A stretch of DNA of 40,344 bases from Pseudomonas brassicae (GTDB lineage Bacteria > Pseudomonadota > Gammaproteobacteria > Pseudomonadales > Pseudomonadaceae): contig NZ_JAAHBU010000122.1 of NCBI RefSeq assembly GCF_010671725.1, positions 1 to 40,344 on the forward strand, in the 5' to 3' direction. The notes beneath the pieces were generated by a model that was given only the letters and a program-made list of their open reading frames with translations, searched no databases and was not told the DNA's origin. The position numbers were made by a program, and so were the translations under genes. Shown one piece after another: positions 8,326 to 17,248 of this stretch (within the stretch, counting starts at the first letter, position 1; every line of letters starts with the position of its first letter).

Positions 8326-9900
8326 ATGCTGCGGGTACTTTCTCTGGAAAATCTCACTGTCACCCGCAAGCTGGGGCTTGGTTTCGGGTTGCTGCTGGCC
8401 CTGGCCGTGCTGCTCGCCGGCACTGGCCTCAAGGGGCTACGCAACGATGAGCAATCGTTCGAGCGGATCAGCCGGCTCGGTGCGCTCTTCGACGAAACCG
8501 TGTACGCCCGAGAGGCGAACTTTCAATACGCGCTGAGCGCGGACAAGGCCCACCTGGGCAGCCACGCCGAGCACCAGTTGACGCTCAAGCAAGCGCTGGC
8601 CCAACTGCTTGAGGACGTTCAGGGCAACCAGTGGCCGGTGGACGACCTGCCCACCGTGCAACAGCTCAATGCCGACCTCGATCGCTACAACCAGGCGCAC
8701 CAGGCCGCGCAAGCAGCGCTGCCGGCCGATGCCAAGGCGATCGTGCAGGCCAACGAACGGTTGTCTGCGCTGCAGGACAACATCAATGTGCTCTACAAGA
8801 AAGAGGAAGAGCGCGCGGCCACCAGCGTCGGCACGGTCGTGTCGATCCTGCTGGGGGTCACCGCAGTGGCCCTGGTACTCGGCGTGCTGATCGCCTGGCT
8901 GATCGGTCGGCAGATCGTGCGGCCGCTGCGCCAGACGCTGGACGCCGCCGAGCGTATCGCCCAGGGTGACCTGACCGTGCAATTGGACAGCCACCGCAAT
9001 GATGAACTGGGCCAGTTGCTGCGTGCCATCGGGCACATGAGCCAGCGCCTGCGCGATGTGATCACCCAGATCGGCCACGGTTCGTCACAACTGGCGGTCT
9101 CGGCCAGCCAACTGGCGACCATCACCACCCAGACCCAGGCCGGTACCGACAGCCAGAAGACCGACACCGACCGCGTGGCCACCGCCATGAACGAGATGAC
9201 GTCGATGGTGCAGGCCGTGGCGCGCAATTCCGAAGACGCCGCCACGGCTGCGCGCCTGGCCGACCAGGAAGCCAGTGGCGCCTCGGGCATTTCGCGCAAT
9301 GCCATCGTGCAGATCGAAGCCCTGGCCGGCGAAGTCGGTGTATCGGCCGACTCGATGAACCGCCTGCACAAGGAAATCGACCGCATCGCCAGCGTGCTGG
9401 GGGTGATCAAGGCAGTGGCCGGGCAAACCAACCTGCTGGCGCTCAACGCCGCCATCGAGGCCGCCCGCGCCGGTGAAGCCGGGCGTGGCTTTGCCGTGGT
9501 GGCCGACGAGGTGCGCAGCCTGGCACAACGCACGCAACAGTCCTCCGAAGAGATCGAACAACTGATCGGCGAACTGCAGCGCATTGCCAATGAAAGCACC
9601 CAGATCATGCAATCGAGCGTCGAGCAGACCCAATCGACCGTGACCGGAGTGCGCAACACCGGTGATGCGCTGGCCGTCATTACCCGCCAGGTGTCGGAGA
9701 TCCAGCAGATGAGCCTGCGCATCGCCAGCGCCGCCGAGGAGCAGACCGGCGTGGTCGAAGAGATCACCCGCAGCGTGCTGCATGTACGCGAAACTGCCGA
9801 CCAGTCGGCCCTGGCCAGCAGCGAGATCGCCACCTCGAGTGTGGAGCTGGCGCGCCTGGGCAACGATCTGCAGAGCCTGGTGGTGCACTTTCGCACCTGA
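8326..9900 (+). CDS. methyl-accepting chemotaxis protein
   Basis: The 524-residue protein has the standard chemoreceptor order: membrane segment at about 16-34, periplasmic four-helix-bundle sensor of about 130 residues (35-165), second membrane segment at 166-193, HAMP domain at 194-246, and a long cytoplasmic coiled coil. The highly conserved hairpin tip, running from [20 protein letters not shown] to VVADEVR, lies at 366-397 and binds CheA/CheW. ATG 8326 is chosen over an upstream in-frame ATG at 8242 because it has TAGGAG eight bases before it and because the sigma-28 promoter lies between the two. No C-terminal pentapeptide for CheR docking is present. The small helical sensor suggests an organic acid, amino acid or aromatic ligand, but it cannot be named. 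Confidence 0.93.
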   Translation: MLRVLSLENLTVTRKLGLGFGLLLALAVLLAGTGLKGLRNDEQSFERISRLGALFDETVYAREANFQYALSADKAHLGSHAEHQLTLKQALAQLLEDVQGNQWPVDDLPTVQQLNADLDRYNQAHQAAQAALPADAKAIVQANERLSALQDNINVLYKKEEERAATSVGTVVSILLGVTAVALVLGVLIAWLIGRQIVRPLRQTLDAAERIAQGDLTVQLDSHRNDELGQLLRAIGHMSQRLRDVITQIGHGSSQLAVSASQLATITTQTQAGTDSQKTDTDRVATAMNEMTSMVQAVARNSEDAATAARLADQEASGASGISRNAIVQIEALAGEVGVSADSMNRLHKEIDRIASVLGVIKAVAGQTNLLALNAAIEAARAGEAGRGFAVVADEVRSLAQRTQQSSEEIEQLIGELQRIANESTQIMQSSVEQTQSTVTGVRNTGDALAVITRQVSEIQQMSLRIASAAEEQTGVVEEITRSVLHVRETADQSALASSEIATSSVELARLGNDLQSLVVHFRT

Positions 9901-10009
9901 ACCCGGGGCGCGCCCGTAGCCAGCGCCTCCCGGCAAACGCTTGATCCGTGGATTGACTCTGTTTGCCACCTGACCCAAGCTTCGGGTTCCTCGCCTGCCC
10001 GGATGTCGC

Positions 10010-11062
10010 ATGTCAAAGCCGCGCCTGTATACCCTGCTCAGCCTGATCCTGCTGCTCGTCATCGGGTTGGGCTACGGGTGGCGCAGTGATGCGCCGGCAC
10101 CGGCACCCGCGCCCAAGCACAGCTACGCCACGGCCCTGGCCATGGCGCACGAGGGCCAGCCCGGCGCAGCGCGGGTGCTCTACCAGCAACTGGGGCGCAG
10201 CGACCTGTCGGCGATTCGGCGCGCCAGCCTGCATGCCGAGTTGCCTCATTATCCTTCGCCGCTGGCACTCAAGCTGGCCGACAACGACCTGAGCCACGAC
10301 GACCCACTGGTGCGCCAGGCGGCGATTGCCAGCATCGCGGCGCTGGTGCCCGGCCCGCAACGCAGCCTGCTGCTGGGCCCGATGCTCGATGACCCTGAGC
10401 AAAGCGTTCGCTTCGCCGCCGTCGACGCCCTGCTCGGCCTCAGCCCGGATGAGGTCGGCCTGTATTTCGGCCCGCTGCAGCACGCCCTGGAGCAGTATCA
10501 GCAGGCCCTGCTGCAGCAGACCGAGGACCCCACGGCGCAGGTGCACCTGGCCCGGCTGTTCCTGCACGAGCGCAATGACCGTGAAGCGCTGGCGGCACTG
10601 GAGCGCGCCCTGCGCCTGGCCCCCGACAACCTCGACGCCCTGGCTGCCAAGGTCCATCTGCTGGACGACCAGGGCCACGCCGACGCCTCCCGTGAAGTGC
10701 TCGCGCGGGCACTGCAGCGTCATCCCGAGTCGGCGTTCCTGCAACACGAGCTGGGCGTGTGGCTGATGCGCCACGGCCAGCACGAGTATGCCCTGCTGGC
10801 CTTCGCCCGGGCCCTGGAACTGGACCCGGACAACAACGATTACCGCTATACCCTGGCGGTCAGCCTGCACAGCCTGGAACAGGTCGAGGTGGCCCAGAAG
10901 CAGTTGGAAACCATCCTGGCGCGCCAACCTGCCAACCGCAGGGCTCGGGTGCTGCTGATCGACTACTGGAAAGAGACCGGCCAGTTGCAGAACGTGCAGG
11001 TGCTGCTGGCCCAGCTGGAGCAGCAGAACCCCGACGATCCCCTGGTGCAGCAGGGCCTCTGA
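10010..11062 (+). CDS. membrane-anchored tetratricopeptide repeat protein
   Basis: The 350-residue protein begins with a short positive stretch and one hydrophobic segment (about residues 6-24), followed by a Pro/Ala-rich linker (APAPAPAPK), so it is probably anchored in the inner membrane with the rest in the periplasm. Residues 80-150 look like HEAT-type helical pairs (DDPLVRQAAIASIAALVP, DDPEQSVRFAAVDALLG). From about 165 on, TPR units of 34 residues follow one another (LARLFLHERNDREALAALERAL; LGVWLMRHGQHEYALLAFARAL). Such proteins act as scaffolds for protein complexes. It sits between the chemoreceptor and the sensor kinase, 109 and 118 bases from them. No specific partner can be named. 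Confidence 0.8.
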   Translation: MSKPRLYTLLSLILLLVIGLGYGWRSDAPAPAPAPKHSYATALAMAHEGQPGAARVLYQQLGRSDLSAIRRASLHAELPHYPSPLALKLADNDLSHDDPLVRQAAIASIAALVPGPQRSLLLGPMLDDPEQSVRFAAVDALLGLSPDEVGLYFGPLQHALEQYQQALLQQTEDPTAQVHLARLFLHERNDREALAALERALRLAPDNLDALAAKVHLLDDQGHADASREVLARALQRHPESAFLQHELGVWLMRHGQHEYALLAFARALELDPDNNDYRYTLAVSLHSLEQVEVAQKQLETILARQPANRRARVLLIDYWKETGQLQNVQVLLAQLEQQNPDDPLVQQGL

Positions 11063-11180
11063 GCACCGTCCGCCGGCCATTCACAACCGGTTTGAACCCT
11101 GCCGTTAGCGCCGATGTCCAGTGATAGTGCATGGAGAATTAGGCAATCGCCTGGCTGTGCGTCATCAAAGGAGATCGCCC

Positions 11181-12809
11181 GTGAACAACCCGCTGCCCAA
11201 CGGCGAACGCGCACTGATACTGGCCCCCCCGTCCCTCAGCAGCCAGGCCCTGGACCTGTTCGACGAAGCCGGCATCGAGGCGCTGGTCACCCGTGACCTG
11301 AACGAAATGGCCGATGCTCTGGGCCAGGGCGCGGGGTTGGCGATCATGGCCGATGAATCGCTCGGCGGTTTTGTCCAGTCGCCGGTGCACCGCTATCTGA
11401 CTGCACAACCATCCTGGTCGGACCTGCCCGTGGTGCTGTTGACCAACCCGGCCCATGCCGAACAACCCGCCGCTGCAGACCTGCATGCGGCCCTGGGCAA
11501 TCTGTTTGTGTTGCAATGCCCGTTTCAGTCCAGCGGGCTGCTGGCCCTGACCCACTCCTCGTTGCGCGCACGCCGCCGTCAGTATCAGGCCCAGCAGCAC
11601 GCTACCCAATTGAAGGCGCTGGAACAGCGCGTCGAAGAACAGCTGCGCCACCTGCAGCAAGACGAGCAGCAACTGCGCCATACCCAGAAAATGGAAGCCA
11701 TCGGCCAGCTGGCCGGTGGCGTCGCCCACGACTTCAACAACCTGCTCACCGGCATCGGTGGCAGCCTGGAAATGATCCGTCGACGCCTCGCCCAAGGCCG
11801 TCAGCAAGAGCTGCCCAAGCTCATCGACATGAGCCTGGGCGCGGTGCAGCGTGCGGCCAGCATGACCCATCGGCTGCTGGCGTTCTCCAGCCGACAGCCG
11901 CTGGATGCACGGCCCGTCGACCTCAGGCAGATGCTGGAGCGCACCCGGCTGGAGGCACTGCTCAACCCGCAGATCAGCTTGCGCCTGACCCTCGACGCTG
12001 GCCTGTGGCTGGCGCAAGTGGACGTACAGCAGCTACAGGAGGCCCTCGACAACCTGCTGAGCAACGCTCGCGATGCCATGCCCAATGGCGGCGAGTTGCA
12101 TGTCCATGCCAGCAATCGGCGCCAGGGCAAGCCGTTGCCCGGCGGCAATCCACTGGCCAGCGGCGACTATGTACTGCTGAGCCTGCACGACAACGGTTGC
12201 GGCATGCCCCAAAGCACCTTGGACCGGGCATTCGACCCCTTTTTCACGACCAAGCCGATCGGCCAGGGCACCGGCCTGGGCTTGTCGATGGTGTACGGTT
12301 TTACTCGCCAGTCCCAAGGGCACGTGGCACTGCACAGCTGTATCGGCCGTGGTACGCGGGTCGAATTGTTCCTGCCACGCCATGTCGAAAACCCAGCGCC
12401 ACACTCGCTACCGCTGGCGGCCGAAACCCACGCGGGCAACCGGGTGCTGATTGTCGAGGACGATGCCACGGTACGCCAGCTGGTGCACGAGACGCTCACC
12501 GAGCAGGGCTACGAATGCAGTGAGGTGGCCGACGCCAGCCTGGCGCTGCCGGTGCTGCGCTCCAGTCGCCCCATCGACCTGCTGATCAGTGATGTGGGGT
12601 TGCCGGGCATGAATGGTCGCCAACTGGCCGAGATCGCGCGCAAGCTGCGCCCGGGCCTCAGGGTGCTGTTCATCACCGGCTACGCCGAAAACGCGACCTC
12701 GCGCATGAGCTTCCTCGACCCCGGCATGCAAATGATCAACAAGCCGTTCAAGTTCACCCAACTGACGCGCAAAGTGGCGCAGATGCTCGGCACGGGCAAA
12801 GCGCCATGA
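11181..12809 (+). CDS. hybrid sensor histidine kinase/response regulator
   Basis: The 542-residue protein has no membrane segment. Residues 1-125 resemble a receiver-like fold lacking a clear phospho-acceptor. A coiled coil (130-170) leads into HisKA with the phospho-accepting His at 183 ([14 protein letters not shown]), then an HATPase domain ([32 protein letters not shown]), and a C-terminal receiver (from about 418) with DD, Asp471 in [10 protein letters not shown], and Lys in NKPF. GTG 11181 is chosen for its strong AAAGGAGAT site. The C-terminal receiver has no output domain, so phosphate presumably passes to an unlinked partner. Its stop overlaps the start of the next gene by four bases (ATGA), so it is translated with the phospholipid genes that follow. 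Confidence 0.92.
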   Translation: MNNPLPNGERALILAPPSLSSQALDLFDEAGIEALVTRDLNEMADALGQGAGLAIMADESLGGFVQSPVHRYLTAQPSWSDLPVVLLTNPAHAEQPAAADLHAALGNLFVLQCPFQSSGLLALTHSSLRARRRQYQAQQHATQLKALEQRVEEQLRHLQQDEQQLRHTQKMEAIGQLAGGVAHDFNNLLTGIGGSLEMIRRRLAQGRQQELPKLIDMSLGAVQRAASMTHRLLAFSSRQPLDARPVDLRQMLERTRLEALLNPQISLRLTLDAGLWLAQVDVQQLQEALDNLLSNARDAMPNGGELHVHASNRRQGKPLPGGNPLASGDYVLLSLHDNGCGMPQSTLDRAFDPFFTTKPIGQGTGLGLSMVYGFTRQSQGHVALHSCIGRGTRVELFLPRHVENPAPHSLPLAAETHAGNRVLIVEDDATVRQLVHETLTEQGYECSEVADASLALPVLRSSRPIDLLISDVGLPGMNGRQLAEIARKLRPGLRVLFITGYAENATSRMSFLDPGMQMINKPFKFTQLTRKVAQMLGTGKAP

Positions 12810-13588
12810 GCCTGCCCGAGCGCTGCGCAGGCGTCGCCCAGGCCGCGACCGTAGACGCGGTGCGTATCCTCACGGTCAACGCACACAAGGGCTTCAGCCC
12901 ACTCAATCGGCGCTATGTACTGCCAGAGTTGCGTGATGCGGTACGCAGCCAGGATGCCGACCTGGTGTTCCTGCAGGAGGTGCTGGGCAGTCACCGCCAG
13001 CACGCCAGCCGCCACCCCGGCTGGTCAGAGGTACCCCAATACGAGTTTCTGGCCGACAGCCTGTGGCCGGTGTTTGCCTATGGGCGCAATGCGGTATACC
13101 CCGATGGCGAGCACGGCAATGCGCTGCTGTCGAAGTTTCCGATCCTGCACTACGAAAATCTTGATGTCAGCGTGACCGGCAGCGAGCGTCGCGGGCTGCT
13201 GCACGCAATCCTCGAGGTGCCGGGCCAGGCGCCACTGCACACCGTGTGCGCCCATCTGGGCCTGGACGAGCGCCAGCGCAACCGGCAGCTCACGCTACTG
13301 TGCCGGCTGCTGGACAGCCTGCCGCCCGCGGCACCGGTGATTGTCGCAGGCGACTTCAACGACTGGCGCCGACGGGCCGACGCGCAACTGGCCGGCAGTG
13401 GCCTGGTCGAGGTGTTCAGCCAGGCGTTCGGGCGCCACGCACGCAGTTTTCCGGCGCGCTGGCCATTGCTCTGCCTGGACCGTATCTACCTGCGCAATGC
13501 CCAGGCGCGGCAGCCGCAGGTAATGACACGCAAGCCCTGGTCGCACCTGTCCGATCACCTGCCGTTAAGTGTCGAGGTACTGCTATGA
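12806..13588 (+). CDS. ybhP: endonuclease/exonuclease/phosphatase-family protein (YbhP-like)
   Basis: The 260-residue protein shows the metal-dependent EEP fold: RILTVNAHKGF at the start, DLVFLQEV with the catalytic Glu, GNALLSKFPI, VCAHLGL, IVAGDFNDW with the Asp/Asn pair, and the closing SDHLPLSVEVLL. The family includes DNase I, sphingomyelinases and inositol phosphatases, so the substrate may be nucleic acid or a phospholipid head group. Gene order with the next two genes is that of E. coli ybhP-ybhO-ybhN, which favours a role in membrane phospholipid handling. It overlaps the upstream kinase by four bases and the downstream clsB by four. No signal peptide is evident. Confidence 0.85.
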   Translation: MSLPERCAGVAQAATVDAVRILTVNAHKGFSPLNRRYVLPELRDAVRSQDADLVFLQEVLGSHRQHASRHPGWSEVPQYEFLADSLWPVFAYGRNAVYPDGEHGNALLSKFPILHYENLDVSVTGSERRGLLHAILEVPGQAPLHTVCAHLGLDERQRNRQLTLLCRLLDSLPPAAPVIVAGDFNDWRRRADAQLAGSGLVEVFSQAFGRHARSFPARWPLLCLDRIYLRNAQARQPQVMTRKPWSHLSDHLPLSVEVLL

Positions 13589-14795
13589 AAGCCGACTGGC
13601 GCGAAGGCAACGATGTGCAACTGTTGATCAATGGCGAGGAGTATTTCCCGGCGGCGTTCGCAGCCATTGCAGCAGCGCGCGTGGAAGTCCTGCTGGAAAC
13701 CTTCATCATTTTCGAGGACAAGGTCGGCAGGCAGTTGCAACAGGCACTGATCGAGGCGGCGCAGCGCGGGGTACGGGTCGAGGTGCTGGTGGACGGCTAT
13801 GGTACCGCCGACCTCAGCAGCGACTTTCTGCGCGCACTGAGCCAGGCCGGGGTCAACGTGCAGGCATTCGACCCCAGCCCCAAGCGACTGGGCATGCGCA
13901 CCAACCTGTTCAGGCGCCTGCATCGCAAGATCCTGGTGGTAGACGGCGAGACCGCGTTTGTCGGTGGTATCAATTACAGCGCCGATCATCTTGCCGATTT
14001 CGGCCCAATGGCCAAGCAGGACTACGCGGTGCAGGTGCGCGGCCCGATCGTCACCGACCTGCAGCAGGCAACCCTCACCCTGCTCAACGCCCAAAGCCAC
14101 ATGCGCGGCCGCGGCCGAGCATGGTGGCGCCGCGCGCCAGCGATTGCCGCCAGCAGCGAGCAGGTGAAGATATGCCTGTGCATCCGCGACAACGGCGAGC
14201 ACCCTACCGATATCGAACAGCATTACGTGCGGGCGATTGTCACCGCACGTGAACGGATCATTATCGCCAATGCCTATTTCTTCCCTGGCTATCGCCTGCT
14301 GCGGGCCTTGCGCAACGCTGCCCGGCGTGGCGTGCACGTCACGCTGATTCTGCAGGGCATGCCAGACATGCCATGGTGCGTTTGTGCTCGCGCATGCTGT
14401 ACAACTACCTGCTGCGCGACGGTGTGCGCATCCACGAATATTGCGAGCGGCCCTTGCATGGCAAGGTCGCGGTGGTGGACCGGCACTGGTCCACGGTTGG
14501 TTCGAGCAACCTGGACCCCCTCAGCCTGTCGCTGAACCTGGAAGCCAACCTGGTGATTCGCGACGAGGCGTTCACTGCGCAACTGGCCGAGCACCTGCAG
14601 CAGCTTGCGCAAAGCCGCTGCAAATCGGTGACCCTGCAACGCGTGCTGCGCGGCTACTGGTGGCGGGCACCGCTGATCTTCGTAGCCTTCCATTTGACCC
14701 GCTATTTTCCGGCCATGGTCGGCTGGCTGCCGGCCCATCAACCGCGCCTCAAACCACTGCAACCGCAGGTGACGGGCCAGGAGCGGCTGTCATGA
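13585..14795 (+). pseudogene. clsB: cardiolipin synthase B, one-base frameshift in the middle
   Basis: The reading frame from ATG 13585 encodes the first phospholipase-D half with HRKILVVDGETAFVGGIN (HKD motif 1). Just after QGMPDMP, near 14372, it leaves the homologous frame. The second half continues in another frame as MVRLCSRMLYNYLL and HGKVAVVDRHWSTVGSSN (HKD motif 2) up to the stop at 14793-14795. Adding one base between CC and ATGG at 14371-14375 would restore a normal ClsB of about 403 residues. ClsB joins phosphatidylglycerol (with phosphatidylglycerol or ethanolamine) to make cardiolipin. Both catalytic motifs and both operon overlaps are preserved, so the shift is either very recent or a sequencing error. 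Start and stop overlap the neighbours as ATGA. Confidence 0.88.
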
Positions 14796-15763
14796 ACATT
14801 GCACACAAGCACTGGCACCGAGCCCGGCGCGCGGTGACCCTGCTGTTCTTCATCCTGGTCCCGACCCTGCTGTTGCTGTTGCTGCGCAATCAGGACTGGG
14901 GCGAGGTACGCCACGCCCTGCTGTCCTATCAGCCTCGCGTGTTGCTGCTGGGCGCGGCCATCGCGGCGTGCAGCTTCGTGCTGTTCAGTTGCTACGACCT
15001 GCTCGGGCGCCGGTATACCGACCACGCCCTGCCCGCGCGCAAGGTGCTACCGCTGGCGTTCGTGTGCTATGCCTTCAACCTCAACCTGGGCGCCTGGGTT
15101 GGCGGGGTCGCCTTGCGCTACCGGCTTTACTCGCGCCTGGGCCTGGACGTAGCGACCATCAGCCGCATCCTCGGGCTGGGCCTGGTGACCAACTGGCTGG
15201 GCTATCTGCTGGTGGCCGGCAGCCTGTTCGTCTGCGGCTTGCCGCGTCTGCCTGCGGGCCTGGAAATCGGCAGCAGCGGCCTGCGCCTGATCGGTGGGCT
15301 GCTGTTGCTGGTGGCCTGCGCCTACCTGCTCGCCTGCGCCTTTGCCAAGCGCCGCAGTTGGCAGTTGCGCGGGCACACGCTGACCCTGCCGGGTATTGGC
15401 CTGGCATTGCTGCAGGCACTGATGGGCGCCAGCAACTGGCTGTTGATGGGGCTGGTGATCTTCAGCCTGCTGCCCGACAAGGTCGGTTACCCGACCCTTC
15501 TCGGCATTCTGCTGATCAGCAGCATCGCGGGGGTGATCACGCACATTCCTGCGGGGCTGGGGGTGCTTGAAGCCGTGTTCATCACCCTGCTGCAGGGGCA
15601 GTATGCGCAAGGCACCCTGCTGGCAGCGCTGATTGGCTATCGGGCAATCTACTTTCTGCTCCCGCTGCTGATTGCCTGCGTGGTGTACCTGGTGCTGGAG
15701 CGCGTGGCCAGCCACCACGCCGTCAGTGCTGCGGCATCCAACCGCCGCAGCGCCTCGCGCTGA
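14792..15763 (+). CDS. ybhN: YbhN-family (UPF0104 / LPG-flippase-like) membrane protein
   Basis: The 323-residue protein has eight or so hydrophobic helices and the features of the lysylphosphatidylglycerol synthase transmembrane (UPF0104) family: NLNLGAWVGGVALRYRLYSRLG, then ISSIAGVITHIPAGLGVLEAVF near the end. The family is thought to flip or sort phospholipids in the inner membrane. ATG 14792 is chosen because it overlaps the clsB stop (ATGA) and places the first helix at residues 14-32. It is the last gene of the kinase-ybhP-clsB-ybhN unit and ends just before a hairpin. Confidence 0.88.
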   Translation: MNIAHKHWHRARRAVTLLFFILVPTLLLLLLRNQDWGEVRHALLSYQPRVLLLGAAIAACSFVLFSCYDLLGRRYTDHALPARKVLPLAFVCYAFNLNLGAWVGGVALRYRLYSRLGLDVATISRILGLGLVTNWLGYLLVAGSLFVCGLPRLPAGLEIGSSGLRLIGGLLLLVACAYLLACAFAKRRSWQLRGHTLTLPGIGLALLQALMGASNWLLMGLVIFSLLPDKVGYPTLLGILLISSIAGVITHIPAGLGVLEAVFITLLQGQYAQGTLLAALIGYRAIYFLLPLLIACVVYLVLERVASHHAVSAAASNRRSASR

Positions 15764-15767
15764 AACA

Positions 15768-15796
15768 TGCCCTTGACGCACAGCGCGTCGAGGGCA
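15768..15796. terminator. hairpin between convergent ybhN and cytosine deaminase genes
   Basis: TGCCCTTGACGC (15768-15779) pairs with GCGTCGAGGGCA (15785-15796) over 12 positions with one G-T pair and a five-base loop. It lies in the 47-base gap between two convergent genes and would serve both. There is no strong T run. Confidence 0.55.
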
Positions 15797-15810
15797 GGCT
15801 TGCTGGCGGC

Positions 15811-16272
15811 TCAGGCCTGCGGCTCTTCACCGATGTCTTCGTTCCAGAGCACGGGGTTGGCGCTGATGAACTGCTCCATCAACGTGACGCAACGGTGGTC
15901 ATTCAATACCTGCAACTGCACGCCGCGGTTTGCGAGCAATGCCTCTTCGCCCAGGAAGGTCCGGTTTTCGCCGATGACCACCTGCCTGATGCCATACAGC
16001 AGGATCGCGCCACTGCACATCGCGCAGGGTGACAAGGTGGTATAGAGGGTCGCCTCGGCGTACACGCTGGCCGGTTGGCGCCCGGCATTCTCCAGCGCGT
16101 CCATCTCGCCGTGCAGGATAGCGCTGCCCTGCTGCACGCGCCGATTGTGTCCGCGCCCGATGATCCTGCCCTTGTGCACGATCACCGAGCCGATTGGAAT
16201 GCCGCCTTCATCGAGGCCTTTGTTTGCCTCGTCGATGGCGGCTTGCATAAAACGCTGGGTGTCGTCGGACAT
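15811..16272 (-). CDS. cytosine deaminase, fungal (Fcy1) type, CDA-fold nucleoside/base deaminase
   Basis: The 153-residue protein has the zinc site of the cytidine/deoxycytidylate deaminase fold: His54 and Glu56 in HGEMDALENAGR, and Cys83 and Cys86 in SPCAMC. It resembles yeast cytosine deaminase over its length: GRGHNRRVQQGSA with Asn43 at the base-binding site, YTTLSPCAMCSGAILLYGI, VVIGEN, and the C-terminal WNEDIGE that closes the yeast active site. This points to cytosine to uracil conversion in pyrimidine salvage, unlike the larger TIM-barrel CodA of enterobacteria. ATG 16272 is preferred over an upstream one at 16314 because AGGAG lies eight bases before it. It is divergent from the DJ-1/PfpI gene. 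Guanine or other base deaminase activity is the main alternative. Confidence 0.85.
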   Translation of the reverse strand: MSDDTQRFMQAAIDEANKGLDEGGIPIGSVIVHKGRIIGRGHNRRVQQGSAILHGEMDALENAGRQPASVYAEATLYTTLSPCAMCSGAILLYGIRQVVIGENRTFLGEEALLANRGVQLQVLNDHRCVTLMEQFISANPVLWNEDIGEEPQA

Positions 16273-16414
16273 GGCTGGCTCCTGCTGGCAACTGATGGAA
16301 GTGAACGCTAGCACACCGTCTGCCGCGATGGCGGCTTTTCCCGTGGCGACTATGCTCTACAGGTTCGCTTTTTCCACCGGGCGCATCGGCCCCAACTTCC
16401 GAAGGAGCGCTTCA

Positions 16415-17119
16415 ATGAGCAAGAAAGTACTGGTAGTGCTGACCAATACGGCCAAGTACCCCACCCTCAAGCGCGCCACCGGCCTGTGGCTGGGTGAGGC
16501 CGTGCACTTTGTCGAGGTGGTGGAAAAAGGCGGCTACCAGGTCGACTATGTCAGCCCGGCAGGCGGCTATGTACCGATCGACCCGCACAGTTTGAGCATG
16601 GCCCAGGACCTCGACTGGCAATGGTATGGCGACAAGGCATTCATGAACCGGCTGGGCAGCACCCTCAACCCGGGGCAGGTCAAGGCCCAGGACTACCAGG
16701 CCATCTACTTTACCGGCGGCCACGGGGTGATCTGGGATTTTCCCGACAACGTCGCGCTACAGACCCTGGCGCGGCAGATCTTCGAAGCCGGTGGCGTGGT
16801 CGCGTCGGTGTGCCACGGTGCGGTGGGCCTGCTCAACATCAAGCTCAGTGACAACACACTGCTGGTCAAGGGTCGCGAGGTCACCGGCTTTTCCAACGTC
16901 GAGGAGCAGTTGGTCGAGCTGGACAAGGTGGTGCCCTTCCTGACCGAAAACGAACTCAGTGCGCGCGGCGGGCTGTACCGCAAGGCTGATGATCCGTGGC
17001 AGGAATTCGCCATCGCCGACCAGCTCGAAGGGCGTCTGATCACCGGGCAGAACCCGGCGTCCGGGGCGGCGGTCGCCCGTCGGGTACTGGCGGTATTGGC
17101 CGCACCTAAAGCGGGTTAG
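16415..17119 (+). CDS. DJ-1/PfpI-family type 1 glutamine amidotransferase-like protein (Hsp31/glyoxalase III-like)
   Basis: The 234-residue protein has the class I amidotransferase-like fold. The nucleophile elbow ASVCHGAVGLL gives Cys133-His134, and Glu28 in WLGEAVHF completes the set typical of Hsp31-like members, some of which convert methylglyoxal to lactate without glutathione or act as chaperones. YFTGGHGVIWDFPDN (98-112) forms the oxyanion side. ATG 16415 has AAGGAG nine bases upstream. The stop codon is TAG, which shows that amber is used as an ordinary stop in this genome. It stands alone on its strand, 142 bases from the divergent deaminase start. Confidence 0.85.
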   Translation: MSKKVLVVLTNTAKYPTLKRATGLWLGEAVHFVEVVEKGGYQVDYVSPAGGYVPIDPHSLSMAQDLDWQWYGDKAFMNRLGSTLNPGQVKAQDYQAIYFTGGHGVIWDFPDNVALQTLARQIFEAGGVVASVCHGAVGLLNIKLSDNTLLVKGREVTGFSNVEEQLVELDKVVPFLTENELSARGGLYRKADDPWQEFAIADQLEGRLITGQNPASGAAVARRVLAVLAAPKAG

Positions 17120-17248
17120 GCCCGCAGCGCGTCGACGAATAGCACGGCGATTGTCGGCGCGTCTTACAAGGGCAACCTACGTCACTCACTTATGCTGGAC
17201 GGCATCCACTCAAGGCTCCACGCCTCGCTCCGTCAACATAGGTGAACC

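Noticed and set aside
11092..11118. Possible sigma-28 promoter (TTTG-N15-GCCGATGT) before the sensor kinase
   Set aside because: The -10 is good but the -35 element is poor; not enough to call.
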